A stretch of DNA of 46,823 bases from Spirochaetota bacterium (GTDB taxonomy: Bacteria; Spirochaetota; GWE2-31-10; JAFGQB01), in contig JAFGQB010000077.1 in assembly GCA_016935915.1 (NCBI GenBank), positions 1-46,823 of the forward strand, written 5' to 3'. Both the position numbers and the translations under genes were made by a program. The number at the start of each line of letters is the position of its first letter. Within the stretch, counting starts at the first letter, position 1. Below, piece by piece: positions 17,778 to 26,213 of this stretch. The notes beneath the pieces are model-generated. The model ran no database searches and was not told where the DNA came from. It worked only from the letters and a program-made list of their open reading frames with translations.

Positions 17778-19494
17778 TTTTAAATTTTCTGTCTTTATTA
17801 AATATTGCTTTTATTATTTTATCGTTATCTTTGGCTGATTTACTTAAGAAAATTTCATAATCAGGTGCATATAAAGGGCTTATTTCTATTTTTTCGTCAT
17901 TGTAATTATTTTGGGTAAATTTTGCATCTTTGAGCCATTTATGAAAAAGCATTGACTGACCTTTTACACATGTTTCAATAGAATCAATTCCTTCTTTGTT
18001 TTTTAACGGAAAAAATTCCTCTTCCCTTGCGGTCTCAAAAAAGACGCTCTTTGATGCCATGGGAATAATGTCAAAAATAAAACTCTCAAATTTTAAACCT
18101 TTGAAGTCTTTTATTTCTGGTCTTTCAGGATTGTCAAATGAGTATCCGTTTACGTTCTTTATGGCAAAGTGAATAGGCATTTTATCAGTAAAATTCAATA
18201 AAAAATCAACATTAAAAATATGAATGGCAATAGATCCCATTAGATACTTTAAAATTCCGTTCTGATCTTTTGCATTCAAATCTTCAGTTGATAAATCTGA
18301 ATATTCAATGACACTGTTAATACCGTTTATTTTGCCGATTGCGCCGAGTTTTTCTTCAGGATATGTTTTTTTTATAACCTTGGATGAAACAAGGCTTTGT
18401 TCCTTAATGTGATAGCCGATAAAGTAAGGATCAGCCATTTTTATTAAGGGATTGTCCACCTGAAAATATGAAATATATTTAATTCCGTTTTTTATCATAT
18501 GATCGATCAGATTGTTCTTCAGCAATGCATTTAAGGTGCCTCCGTGCCCATCAGGATTAAGGAACAAACTTTTTTTATCTTTTAAAATTAATTTTCCTTC
18601 CAATGTGAGAGTCGGCAGCTGACCTTGAATAAAAAAGAGGATATGTTCTTTATCCAGACCAAAGTAATTATTATCAATAAAAAAGGATTTTGTTTCTTCA
18701 TTATTCTGTTTGGATGTCATTATATACCAGTAAAAATCATTATTATAATGTCTTGTGTAAAATAATATTTTATCCGCAAATATCTGAAAGAGAGATTTGT
18801 TTTTTACAGGACTTATTGGAAAACATCCTTTCGGATGCTCATATCCCAAACGGGAGCCCTGTCCCCCTGCTACTGTTAGAAAAGCTACTTCTCCTTTAAT
18901 CAATGATTTTATACCGATCTGTTTAATTTCTATATTGTTTTTAGACATGGTTAAAGGGTAATATTCTGTTGGATCAATGTAGATAGCTTGTTTTTTAAAA
19001 TTTTTATATTCATTGTAAAAGCTTTCAATTTTATTGAAATCAATCTGTTGAAGTTCTTTTATAAATTCATCCTTATCCAATTTATTCAATTGTTCAAAAA
19101 AATACATTACATGGCTGTTATTGCTTTCATTTAGTTTTTTAATAATTTCCTTAGTAGTACTCATTGTGCTTCCTTTTAATATATCGAGTATTTCTGTAAG
19201 TTTTGTCTTAATATCGGATGAATTTCTAATTTTACATTGACTTTTTAATAATGACTTTGCACCTTTAATTGTCAAGCCTTTCCCATATAAAAGGTCTTTG
19301 ATTTTTTTTATTATATCTATATCACTATCCGTGTAAACTCTATGACCGAATTTATTCTTGATCGGTTTTAATTCTTCAAACTCCTGTTCCCAAAATCTTA
19401 AAATCGTAGGTTTGATATCAAGCATTGTTGAAATCTGACCTATTGTGAAATAATTTTTTTCTTCATTTTCGTTTTTATTATTCCCAGTGTTCAT
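17758..19494 (-). CDS. MerR-type HTH fused to UDP-sugar pyrophosphorylase
   Basis: A 578-residue fusion. Residues about 15-88 are a MerR-like DNA-binding domain (FTIGQISTMLDIKPTILRFW, then HRVYTDSDIDIIKKIKDLLY). Residues about 111-578 are a UDPGP-family nucleotidyltransferase of the UAP1 type (UTP + N-acetylhexosamine or hexose 1-phosphate to UDP-sugar), with VAGGQGSRLG at 208-217, PKGCFPISP, VDNPLIKMADPYFIG and GKINGINSVIEYSDL. M111 has its own AAGGA six bases upstream on the minus strand (ATG at 19164), so a free enzyme could also be made. The gene overlaps gpsA by 17 bases. Whether the HTH binds DNA is unknown. Confidence 0.85.
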   Translation of the reverse strand: MNTGNNKNENEEKNYFTIGQISTMLDIKPTILRFWEQEFEELKPIKNKFGHRVYTDSDIDIIKKIKDLLYGKGLTIKGAKSLLKSQCKIRNSSDIKTKLTEILDILKGSTMSTTKEIIKKLNESNNSHVMYFFEQLNKLDKDEFIKELQQIDFNKIESFYNEYKNFKKQAIYIDPTEYYPLTMSKNNIEIKQIGIKSLIKGEVAFLTVAGGQGSRLGYEHPKGCFPISPVKNKSLFQIFADKILFYTRHYNNDFYWYIMTSKQNNEETKSFFIDNNYFGLDKEHILFFIQGQLPTLTLEGKLILKDKKSLFLNPDGHGGTLNALLKNNLIDHMIKNGIKYISYFQVDNPLIKMADPYFIGYHIKEQSLVSSKVIKKTYPEEKLGAIGKINGINSVIEYSDLSTEDLNAKDQNGILKYLMGSIAIHIFNVDFLLNFTDKMPIHFAIKNVNGYSFDNPERPEIKDFKGLKFESFIFDIIPMASKSVFFETAREEEFFPLKNKEGIDSIETCVKGQSMLFHKWLKDAKFTQNNYNDEKIEISPLYAPDYEIFLSKSAKDNDKIIKAIFNKDRKFKNEIYIE

Positions 19495-20473
19495 ACCTTT
19501 CTTTTCTTTCCAATAACATTTTTATTGACTCTTTTAAGTCACCGTTTGCGTATAATATATTATATAGTGAGGATGTTAATGGCATTTCGACATTAAGTTT
19601 TAATGAATAATGATGTATTGATTTACAATTTTTGACTCCTTCGGCTATCATTGACATTGTTTGTATGATCTGATTAATTTTTTTGCCTTTACCTAGCTGT
19701 TCTCCGACATATCTGTTCCTTGAATGTTTGGAGTGGCATGTTACTATTAAATCACCCATTCCTGCAAGCCCTGAATAGGTTTTTTCATTGGCACCTGCTT
19801 TTTTGCCAAGCCTGATCATTTCCGCCATACCTCTGGTTATTATTGCGGCTTTGGTATTGTCACCGAAACCTATTCCGTCACAAATACCTGCAATTATTGC
19901 TATTACATTTTTTGTCGCACCGCATAATTCCACGCCGATTATATCTTCATTTGTATATACCCTGAAATATTTTCTCATGAATATTTTCTGTATCTCTTCT
20001 GCAAGCTTCAAGTTGTTGTTGGCGGAAACTATTGTGGTCGGTATGTTTCTACTTACTTCTTCAGCATGGGTAGGACCCGAGAGAGCAACTATGCCTCTTT
20101 TTTCTGGTATTATTTCATCTATTATCTGGGACATCCTGTAAAAAGTATTGTCTTCGATCCCTTTTATCACAGTGACAAGAAGCATATCTTTGTTTATAAA
20201 ATCCTTTACATTATCACATAATGTCCTTAAAGAGAATGAAGGGACTGCAAATACAATTAAAGTTGATCCGTCAACAGCTTGCTTTAAATCATTTGTAACA
20301 TGGATTTTATCATTAAATTTTATTCCGGGTAGGAAAAGTTTGTTTTCTCTATCCTTTTGCATATTTATGCTTAAATCTTTATTATATTCCCAGATATTGA
20401 TATTGTTTTTATCAGATAAAAGAACACCCAGTGTAGTACCCCATGAACCGCCGCCTAAAATTGTTATTTTCAT
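19478..20473 (-). CDS. gpsA: glycerol-3-phosphate dehydrogenase [NAD(P)+]
   Basis: Reduces dihydroxyacetone phosphate to sn-glycerol 3-phosphate for phospholipid synthesis. 331 residues, the usual size. The NAD(P) motif GGGSWGTTLGVLLSD is at the N terminus. Catalytic and substrate segments ALSGPTHAEEV, VELCGATKNVIAI with the active-site lysine, GDNTKAAIITRG and GLAGMGDLIVTCHSKHSRNR are all present. It is the first gene of the gpsA/MerR-UAP1/NlpC-like operon, with a TTGACA promoter about 110 bases upstream. Confidence 0.97.
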   Translation of the reverse strand: MKITILGGGSWGTTLGVLLSDKNNINIWEYNKDLSINMQKDRENKLFLPGIKFNDKIHVTNDLKQAVDGSTLIVFAVPSFSLRTLCDNVKDFINKDMLLVTVIKGIEDNTFYRMSQIIDEIIPEKRGIVALSGPTHAEEVSRNIPTTIVSANNNLKLAEEIQKIFMRKYFRVYTNEDIIGVELCGATKNVIAIIAGICDGIGFGDNTKAAIITRGMAEMIRLGKKAGANEKTYSGLAGMGDLIVTCHSKHSRNRYVGEQLGKGKKINQIIQTMSMIAEGVKNCKSIHHYSLKLNVEMPLTSSLYNILYANGDLKESIKMLLERKERYEHWE

Positions 20474-20562
20474 AATTATATAATTTTATCCTTTTCTTTT
20501 TAATCTTTAAAATATATATTTAACTTATTTCATAGTGATAATTAATTGTAAAATTATCAGAT

Positions 20563-20591
20563 ATATTATAAAACAATTTTGATTGTGTCAA
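20563..20591 (-). promoter_or_regulatory. promoter of the gpsA operon
   Basis: Minus-strand TTGACA (20591-20586), 17-base spacer, TAATAT (20568-20563), with an overlapping TATAAT at 15 bases. It lies in the 320-base divergent spacer 20474-20793. GATTG-TGT-CAATC, a small palindrome at 20581-20593, overlaps the -35. The rest of the spacer is A+T-rich and I see no clear promoter for the plus-strand gene. Confidence 0.55.
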
Positions 20592-20793
20592 TCATAATTA
20601 TACTTGCATATTGTTCAAATTGATAAACTTAAATATTATATATTTAAGAATACTAAATGATATGAAGTATCATTAAAATATTTAATTTGAAATTTTATTT
20701 TATTTAAGACATTCTGTAAAAATAATGTATTATTATCAGATATTTAATAAAATTATATTAAAACTTAAATAAATATAAATTTTTGAGGGAAAA

Positions 20794-21789
20794 ATGATTT
20801 TTAAAATTTTAAAACGTTTATTTATTTATTTGATATTTGTTATACCCGCTTTTTTTACATTATCCAGTAATAAAAAAACAATAGAGAAATTTTATTTAAT
20901 AGATAATACTTTTGATGAAACCATGTTTATGAAGGACATAAAAGAGCTTTCAGGTTTTAAGAAAAAACTTCCTAAAAAAAGAACTGAGTGGATTTATAAA
21001 TTGACTGCTGCTGTTACTTCATATAAATCGCATTTCAGAACAGTCAATGTGATAAAAAGGAATTATAAGTATGAAGCTATTTTTACCACCAAAAAGGGGG
21101 AAATTTTTTATTTCTCGGACGGCAGGCTTCTTCTTCCTGAAGATATGACCAATGATAAAATTTACAGGTCATATTTTTATAAGTATCCTCTAGGGACAAA
21201 ATCCATTTCAAAACCTAAAAAAATAGAGTTCCCTGTTCCTGTTAATTTTGCATTTTTTGATTCTTTGTACGGTATTTATCCTGATGAAAGAGAAAACAAT
21301 CTTGAAATATTTTATTCTCTCAATAGAAAACTTCGCTTCCAGAACCTTCAAAATGCTTCATCAAATCTGAAAAAAGTTTTTAAGGAGATTGAAAGAGCAG
21401 CTACTAAGGATTATGAGGTTCGCAATTGGGTCAATAATATTCAATATGTTTATACATATATAAACAGGGATGTTAGAAATATAAAAAGTCAGTCATTACA
21501 CAGCTATGGCATAGCAATTGATATATTGCCCTATAACAGGTCAAAATATTTATATTGGTATTGGGTAGAGGAGTTTAAAAAGGACTGGTGGAATGTTAAG
21601 GAAGAAGAAAAAGTAAAAGTTCCGAACAAAGTTGTAGAAATCTTTGAAAATTATGGATTTTTATGGGGAGGGAAGTGGTTTTTTTTCGATATAATGCATT
21701 TTGAGTACAGACCTGAACTTATCAAATATGCTCAGCTGTTGAGAGATGATCCATTGAATAAAAGCGTTGAAATTAATAAAAAAGAATAA
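20794..21789 (+). CDS. M15-family D-alanyl-D-alanine carboxypeptidase-like protein
   Basis: Exported or membrane-anchored zinc peptidase-like protein of 331 residues with an N-terminal hydrophobic segment (about 8-24). The M15 (VanY-type) zinc site is visible in the C-terminal third: HSYGIAIDI gives H236 and D243 (HxxGxAxD), and FDIMHFEYRPE gives the catalytic acid D299 and zinc ligand H302. Family enzymes trim the D-Ala-D-Ala or L-Ala-D-Glu bonds of peptidoglycan stems. The N-terminal 200 residues are not a domain I recognise. GAGGGA lies five bases before the ATG. The FemAB gene follows in the same direction. Confidence 0.8.
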   Translation: MIFKILKRLFIYLIFVIPAFFTLSSNKKTIEKFYLIDNTFDETMFMKDIKELSGFKKKLPKKRTEWIYKLTAAVTSYKSHFRTVNVIKRNYKYEAIFTTKKGEIFYFSDGRLLLPEDMTNDKIYRSYFYKYPLGTKSISKPKKIEFPVPVNFAFFDSLYGIYPDERENNLEIFYSLNRKLRFQNLQNASSNLKKVFKEIERAATKDYEVRNWVNNIQYVYTYINRDVRNIKSQSLHSYGIAIDILPYNRSKYLYWYWVEEFKKDWWNVKEEEKVKVPNKVVEIFENYGFLWGGKWFFFDIMHFEYRPELIKYAQLLRDDPLNKSVEINKKE

Positions 21790-21861
21790 TATCTTTAAAA
21801 TGGAAGATAAAATGAATTTTTGATTTGCAATTTTTTGATTTTTATTTTAAAAGCGAATAAA

Positions 21862-22881
21862 ATGGAATGGATAATTTTTAATAACGAAAATTTAAATGAA
21901 TATGAGAAGTTTATTGATTCTTGCCCATATACAGGTATATGGCATGATCCTTTATGGCTTGAGTTCCAAACTCGTTCAGGGAAAGCATTTTGCGGCAATA
22001 TATTCGCAATAAAAGCAAATGATCAGATAATTTTATCAGGTATTATATTAATTTATAAAACATCATTTAACTTTAGATACGGCTACATACAGTCAGGCTT
22101 CCTTTATAAAAATATCAATAACAGTATATATGATTTCTTTATTAAAAATTTAAATGCCTATGCAAAAAAAAATCGCTTGATCTTTACGCAAATCGATTCA
22201 ATTATACCTTTTGATGAAAATTTCAATGATCTGATAAAAAATAAAACTAGTCATAAATTGAACATCAGTTTGCCTATACCAACTCATACGAATATTATTG
22301 ATCTTGATAAACCTTTGGATGATTTATTAAAGGAGATGAAGCCTAAAGGCAGGTATAATATAAAACTTGCAGAAAAAAAAGGAATAATAATTAAAACAGG
22401 AAATTCTGCAAATATTGAAGAATTTTATAATTTGCTTAAAATTACAGGCAATAGAGATGGTTTTTCATTGAACAGTATTAATTATTATAAAAATATGATA
22501 AAAATCCTTCCTTTTACAAGGCTTTTGTTATTATATAAAGATGATATTTTGATTGCAGGTGGTATATTTTTATTTTATAATAAACAAGGTTTATATTATT
22601 ATGGTGCATCTTCAAATGAGTACAGGAATCTCATGGCACCTTATCTTATGCAGTGGGAAGCGATCAGGATCGCTAAGAAAATGAATTGTAAGTATTATGA
22701 TTTTATGGGGATTGCAGATCCTGATAAAAAACTTGACAGGCTCTCGGGTGTGACAGATTTCAAATTGAAATTCGGCGGCAGGATTGTTAAATTCAATACT
22801 TCTTACAGAATAACACATAATAAAATAATGCAGTTTTCTTATGATACAGCAAAAAAAATTTTATCAAGAAAGACAGATTAA
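21862..22881 (+). CDS. FemAB/FemX-family peptidoglycan aminoacyltransferase
   Basis: 339 residues with the double GNAT fold of FemABX enzymes, which use aminoacyl-tRNA to add amino acids to lipid II or the peptidoglycan stem. Diagnostic parts: WHDPLWLEF near the N terminus, the MKPKGRYNIKLAEKKG substrate-binding segment (family KxRxxIrkAexxG), YYYGASSNEYRNLMAPYLMQW, and KYYDFMGIADPD with LSGVTDFKLKFGG at the C terminus. The ATG at 21862 is preferred to an upstream TTG that has no ribosome-binding site. The M15 peptidase lies just upstream, so both may shape the peptidoglycan stem. Confidence 0.88.
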   Translation: MEWIIFNNENLNEYEKFIDSCPYTGIWHDPLWLEFQTRSGKAFCGNIFAIKANDQIILSGIILIYKTSFNFRYGYIQSGFLYKNINNSIYDFFIKNLNAYAKKNRLIFTQIDSIIPFDENFNDLIKNKTSHKLNISLPIPTHTNIIDLDKPLDDLLKEMKPKGRYNIKLAEKKGIIIKTGNSANIEEFYNLLKITGNRDGFSLNSINYYKNMIKILPFTRLLLLYKDDILIAGGIFLFYNKQGLYYYGASSNEYRNLMAPYLMQWEAIRIAKKMNCKYYDFMGIADPDKKLDRLSGVTDFKLKFGGRIVKFNTSYRITHNKIMQFSYDTAKKILSRKTD

Positions 22882-22908
22882 AAAAAGTTTAAATTATTTT
22901 ATCTTATT

Positions 22909-22937
22909 TTGACAATATTTGTTTTTTTTGATATATT
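22909..22937 (+). promoter_or_regulatory. promoter of fba
   Basis: TTGACA (22909-22914), 17 bases, TATATT (22932-22937) preceded by TGA, an extended -10. Near-consensus, as expected for a glycolytic gene. Transcription should begin about 22944. Confidence 0.8.
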
Positions 22938-22981
22938 TTTTAACATAAATTCAATAATAAATAATAATCAGGAAGGATAAT

Positions 22982-23953
22982 ATGATATCATATAAAGATT
23001 TAGGTTTAGTGAATACTAAAGAAATGTTTAAAAAAGCCATGGATGGCAAATATGCAATACCTGCTTACAATTTCAACAACATGGAGCAGTTACAGGCTAT
23101 TATTCAGGCATGTGTGGAAACAAAGTCTCCAGTTATTTTGCAAGTTTCAAAAGGAGCAAGAAACTATGCAAACCAGACGATGTTAAGATATATGGCGCAG
23201 GGAGCTGTCGAAATGGCAAAAGAGCTGGGATTTAATGTTCCCATCGCACTTCATCTTGATCACGGTGATAGTTTTGAACTTGCAAAATCATGTATTGAGA
23301 CAGGTTTTTCTTCAGTAATGATTGACGGATCACATTTGTCTTATGAAGAAAATATTGCATTGACAAAAAAAGTCGTTGAGTTTGCTCATAAATACGATGT
23401 TACAGTTGAAGGAGAACTGGGTGTTTTGGCAGGTATTGAAGATGAGGTGAGTGCAGATCATTCATCTTATACTAATCCGGATGATGTTGAAGATTTTGTT
23501 AAGAAAACAAATGTTGATTCATTGGCAATATCCATAGGCACATCACACGGTGCTTATAAATTTAAAGTTAAACCGGGTGAAAGCGTGCCTCCTTTAAGAT
23601 TTGATATTCTTGATGAAATAGAAAAAAGGATTCCTGGTTTTCCGATTGTTTTACACGGAGCATCAAGTGTTCCTCAGCAATTAATTGAAGAAATTAATGC
23701 TAACGGCGGTAAAATGGAAAATGCCGTAGGAGTTCCCGAAGATCAACTCAGAAAAGCCGCTACATCTGCAGTATGCAAAATTAATATTGATTCTGATGGA
23801 AGGCTTGCAATGACCGCTGCAGTCAGAAAAGTTTTAAAAGAAAAAGCAGAAGAATTTGATCCAAGGAAATATCTTGGTCCTGCAAGAGATTCTTTAAAAC
23901 AGCTTTATATTCATAAGATTAAAAATGTTTTAGGCAGTGCAGGTAAGGCTTAA
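22982..23953 (+). CDS. fba: class II fructose-bisphosphate aldolase
   Basis: Zinc-dependent glycolytic/gluconeogenic enzyme cleaving fructose 1,6-bisphosphate into DHAP and glyceraldehyde 3-phosphate. 323 residues, as in the shorter class II forms. Motifs: AIPAYNFNNMEQ, the zinc/catalytic LHLDHGDSFE, MIDGSHLSYEEN, VEGELGVLAG, the zinc-ligand region SIGTSHGAYKF and IVLHGASSVP. A strong AGGAAGGA ribosome-binding site and a near-consensus promoter suggest high expression. Monocistronic: it ends before a strong hairpin terminator. Confidence 0.97.
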   Translation: MISYKDLGLVNTKEMFKKAMDGKYAIPAYNFNNMEQLQAIIQACVETKSPVILQVSKGARNYANQTMLRYMAQGAVEMAKELGFNVPIALHLDHGDSFELAKSCIETGFSSVMIDGSHLSYEENIALTKKVVEFAHKYDVTVEGELGVLAGIEDEVSADHSSYTNPDDVEDFVKKTNVDSLAISIGTSHGAYKFKVKPGESVPPLRFDILDEIEKRIPGFPIVLHGASSVPQQLIEEINANGGKMENAVGVPEDQLRKAATSAVCKINIDSDGRLAMTAAVRKVLKEKAEEFDPRKYLGPARDSLKQLYIHKIKNVLGSAGKA

Positions 23954-23983
23954 TAAATTATTCATAATAAACACTGGTTATTA

Positions 23984-24184
23984 GAGGACTGTCTCAAAAA
24001 TCAAAAATTAACCACTCAAGCACACTAAAGAACACAGGGATTTAATAAAAATTGGAGAATATCAACAAGGATAGGAATATGTTTTATTGTTTCTAAAAAC
24101 CTGTTCAACAGGTTTTTTCAAATTGCCTTATAAAAACTCTGTGTTCTTTAGTGGTTTCATAAATACTTACAGGGCAACCCTCTC
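23984..24184. repeat. family B dispersed palindromic element, copy 1
   Basis: About 200 bases with long imperfect inverted arms. AACCACT plus AAAGAACACAG on the left (24010-24037, interrupted by 10 bases) pairs with CTGTGTTCTTTAGTGGTT (24139-24156). The left tip GACTGTCTCAAAAATC and the right tip AGGGCAACCCTC both recur, in opposite orientation, in the copy at 30318-30583. The element contains the fba terminator. GACTGTCTCAAAA-like tips are reminiscent of some insertion-sequence ends. No transposase is present. Confidence 0.6.
24095..24117. terminator. terminator after fba
   Basis: AAAAACCTG-TTCAA-CAGGTTTTT, a perfect nine-pair stem with flanking A and T runs, works in either direction. Confidence 0.85.
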
Positions 24185-24213
24185 ATCTTATAAAAAAAAA
24201 TAAAAACTAAAAA

Positions 24214-24243
24214 TTGACAGCTTTAACTTCTTTATGATATATT
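24214..24243 (+). promoter_or_regulatory. promoter giving a probably leaderless PAP2 transcript
   Basis: TTGACA (24214-24219), 18 bases, then TGA-TATATT (-10 at 24238-24243). The ATG starts at 24251, so the expected transcription start coincides with the first codon. There is no Shine-Dalgarno. Confidence 0.6.
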
Positions 24244-24250
24244 CTGCCGC

Positions 24251-24757
24251 ATGAATATTTATGATAATTTTATAATGCTTAAAGATCAGTTAATTAATTT
24301 TATATATTCCCCTTTGAACAGACTGCTTATACTTGCTGTTACAGCTCAGGTTTTTAGCATGTTCATGAAATTAATTATCAATGCAATAAAGTCTAAAAAA
24401 ATTTCATATAAAAAAATGGCTACATACGGCGGCATGCCATCCAGTCATACTGCATTTGTAATGGCAGTAGTTTTTGGAATAGGTTTTGATAAACAATTGG
24501 GCTGGAGAGATCCGCTTTTCACGGTCAGTCTTGTATTGGCAATGATAGTAATAATCGACGCTGTAAGATTAAGAGGGACTGTTGACAGGCTGAAAGATAT
24601 TATCAAGCAATTAGTTAAAAAGGATAAAGATCTTAACGACAGCACAGTTATTCCGAAAAATATTGCGCATACAGCCAGTGAAGTTATCGGTGGAGTTGTT
24701 TTTGCATTCTTTTATACCATAATTTTTTATCTGTTTTTTTATAATATTTTTAAATAA
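24251..24757 (+). CDS. divergent PAP2 family membrane protein
   Basis: A 168-residue integral membrane protein of the divergent PAP2 (DUF212/YuiD-like) family, related to phosphatidic acid phosphatase/acid phosphatases. The family motif TYGGMPSSHTAFVMA is clear (PSSH corresponds to part of the phosphatase C2 motif), followed by DAVRLRGTVDR and IAHTASEVIGGVVFAFFY. The first PAP2 motif is not obvious, as in the rest of this family, and the activity of these proteins is uncertain. About four membrane segments. Its promoter implies a leaderless message. Confidence 0.9.
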   Translation: MNIYDNFIMLKDQLINFIYSPLNRLLILAVTAQVFSMFMKLIINAIKSKKISYKKMATYGGMPSSHTAFVMAVVFGIGFDKQLGWRDPLFTVSLVLAMIVIIDAVRLRGTVDRLKDIIKQLVKKDKDLNDSTVIPKNIAHTASEVIGGVVFAFFYTIIFYLFFYNIFK

Positions 24758-24781
24758 AATTAAAAAAAAAATTATTTTATT
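24753..24781. terminator. A+T-only inverted repeat between convergent genes
   Basis: AATAAAAT (24753-24760) and ATTTTATT (24774-24781) flank an A-run. It overlaps the stop codons of both convergent genes and is a weak bidirectional terminator candidate. Confidence 0.35.
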
Positions 24782-25967
24782 CGTGATTTTTATATTCTTC
24801 AATAACCTGATAATAGATGCTCTCCATTTTATCAGTTGTATTCCTGATATTATATTTTTTGGACAGTTCTATTGATTTTGTTGAAAATTCATTATATATG
24901 TTTTTATTTTCCAATATTTTCAGAATACTGTCTGCCATTGATTTTGGATCATTCGGGGGAACCAAAAATCCGTTGCCTTCTATTAATTCCGGAATTCCTT
25001 TTGCATTAGCACCGACTATGGGAAGTCCGAACATTATGCTTTCAAGTATGGTCATTGGTTGATTTTCAGATGTGCTGGGTGTGGCAAATAGTTTAACTTT
25101 TTTGAAAATTCCGGATTCCAAGAGATCTTTATTGGGAATTGATCCGGTAAAATGAATTTTATCCTGTATATTATTGACAGAAGCGATTTTTTTAAGATCA
25201 TTTTTATAGGGACCGTCTCCTACGATTAAAAGCTTGACGTTTTTTCGTCTTTTTAAAATATAATTCATTGATTTAATCAGTACATCAAGACATTTTTCCT
25301 TTGAAATCCTGCCTACGAAAAGAATCCAGTCTTCATTTTTATCTATATTCACAGGTGATTTATTGATGTTAAAATTAAAATTTTTATATTTCTGGCAGTT
25401 GACGCCATTCGAAACAATGTGAATTTTATTATCCAATTTTTTCTGAAATAAAAAATTTGCAGTTGCTTTGCCCGGGGATACGACCGCATTGCATCTGTTG
25501 AAGAATTGATTGGAATACCACCAACCGAAATTTTGTAAAAATTTATTATCCTGCTGGTTTATGACGCTTAAATATTCGGGTTCTGCAAAAAAAGTATGAA
25601 ATGTACCTATAACAGGAATATTCAATTTTCTTGCATTTGTAATAGCCTGGTATCCGAGTGACATAGGGGCATGAAAATGAATAATATCAGGCTTGAAATT
25701 ATTTATTGTCTTAAGCAGCTTTTTTGAAAATGGATTTGTAAAAACGAAATCCGGATAAAAGAATGCATTAAAACAGCTTAACAACAACAAATGAAATGGA
25801 AAATAATCATCAGGATAATTACTTTTATCTGTAAAATCAGGCGCTACACCGAAAATTTCATGTCCTCTTCTTGCAAATTCAACTGCCGTATTGACTGAAG
25901 ATGTTACTACACCGTTTACCTGAGGATAAAAATTGTCCAAATAATAAGCGATTTTTAATTTTTTCAT
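24777..25967 (-). CDS. GT4-family glycosyltransferase
   Basis: Cytosolic or membrane-associated GT-B glycosyltransferase of 396 residues. The N-terminal acceptor half has DNFYPQVNGVVTSSVNTA and IIHFHAPMSLGYQAI with GTFHTFF. The C-terminal nucleotide-sugar half has ILFVGRISKEKCLDVLI, LLIVGDGPYKNDL and the donor-site EX7E region TSENQPMTILESIMFGLPIVGA. The overall pattern resembles diacylglycerol alpha-glucosyltransferases and GDP-mannose-dependent mannosyltransferases, so synthesis of a membrane glycolipid is a reasonable inference. Monocistronic, convergent with the PAP2 gene. Confidence 0.88.
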   Translation of the reverse strand: MKKLKIAYYLDNFYPQVNGVVTSSVNTAVEFARRGHEIFGVAPDFTDKSNYPDDYFPFHLLLLSCFNAFFYPDFVFTNPFSKKLLKTINNFKPDIIHFHAPMSLGYQAITNARKLNIPVIGTFHTFFAEPEYLSVINQQDNKFLQNFGWWYSNQFFNRCNAVVSPGKATANFLFQKKLDNKIHIVSNGVNCQKYKNFNFNINKSPVNIDKNEDWILFVGRISKEKCLDVLIKSMNYILKRRKNVKLLIVGDGPYKNDLKKIASVNNIQDKIHFTGSIPNKDLLESGIFKKVKLFATPSTSENQPMTILESIMFGLPIVGANAKGIPELIEGNGFLVPPNDPKSMADSILKILENKNIYNEFSTKSIELSKKYNIRNTTDKMESIYYQVIEEYKNHE

Positions 25968-26145
25968 AAGCTTTTTTTAATATATTATATTGAATTAAAT
26001 GTCAAGTTTATTGATTTTAAAATAATCATTTTTTTTTAAAACAATTAATTTCATAAATACTTTAAAAAGAGTTTATAAAAAGTAAAAATTATATATAAAT
26101 TTCAAATTTTTTTATTAATAAAATGTAAAATTTTAAAACATATTA

Positions 26146-26174
26146 TTGCCATAAATAATAGTTTTTGATATATT
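26146..26174 (+). promoter_or_regulatory. promoter of the lytic transglycosylase gene
   Basis: TTGCCA (26146-26151), 17 bases, TATATT (26169-26174) with TGA directly before it. The predicted start is about 33 bases before the ATG. Confidence 0.7.
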
Positions 26175-26213
26175 CAGCAACTGCAAAATTATTTAGAAGT
26201 TTAAAGGGGCTAA

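Noticed and set aside
19788-20141. A 117-codon frame antisense to gpsA
   Set aside because: It is fully inside a clear gpsA and hydrophobic only because of codon complementarity.
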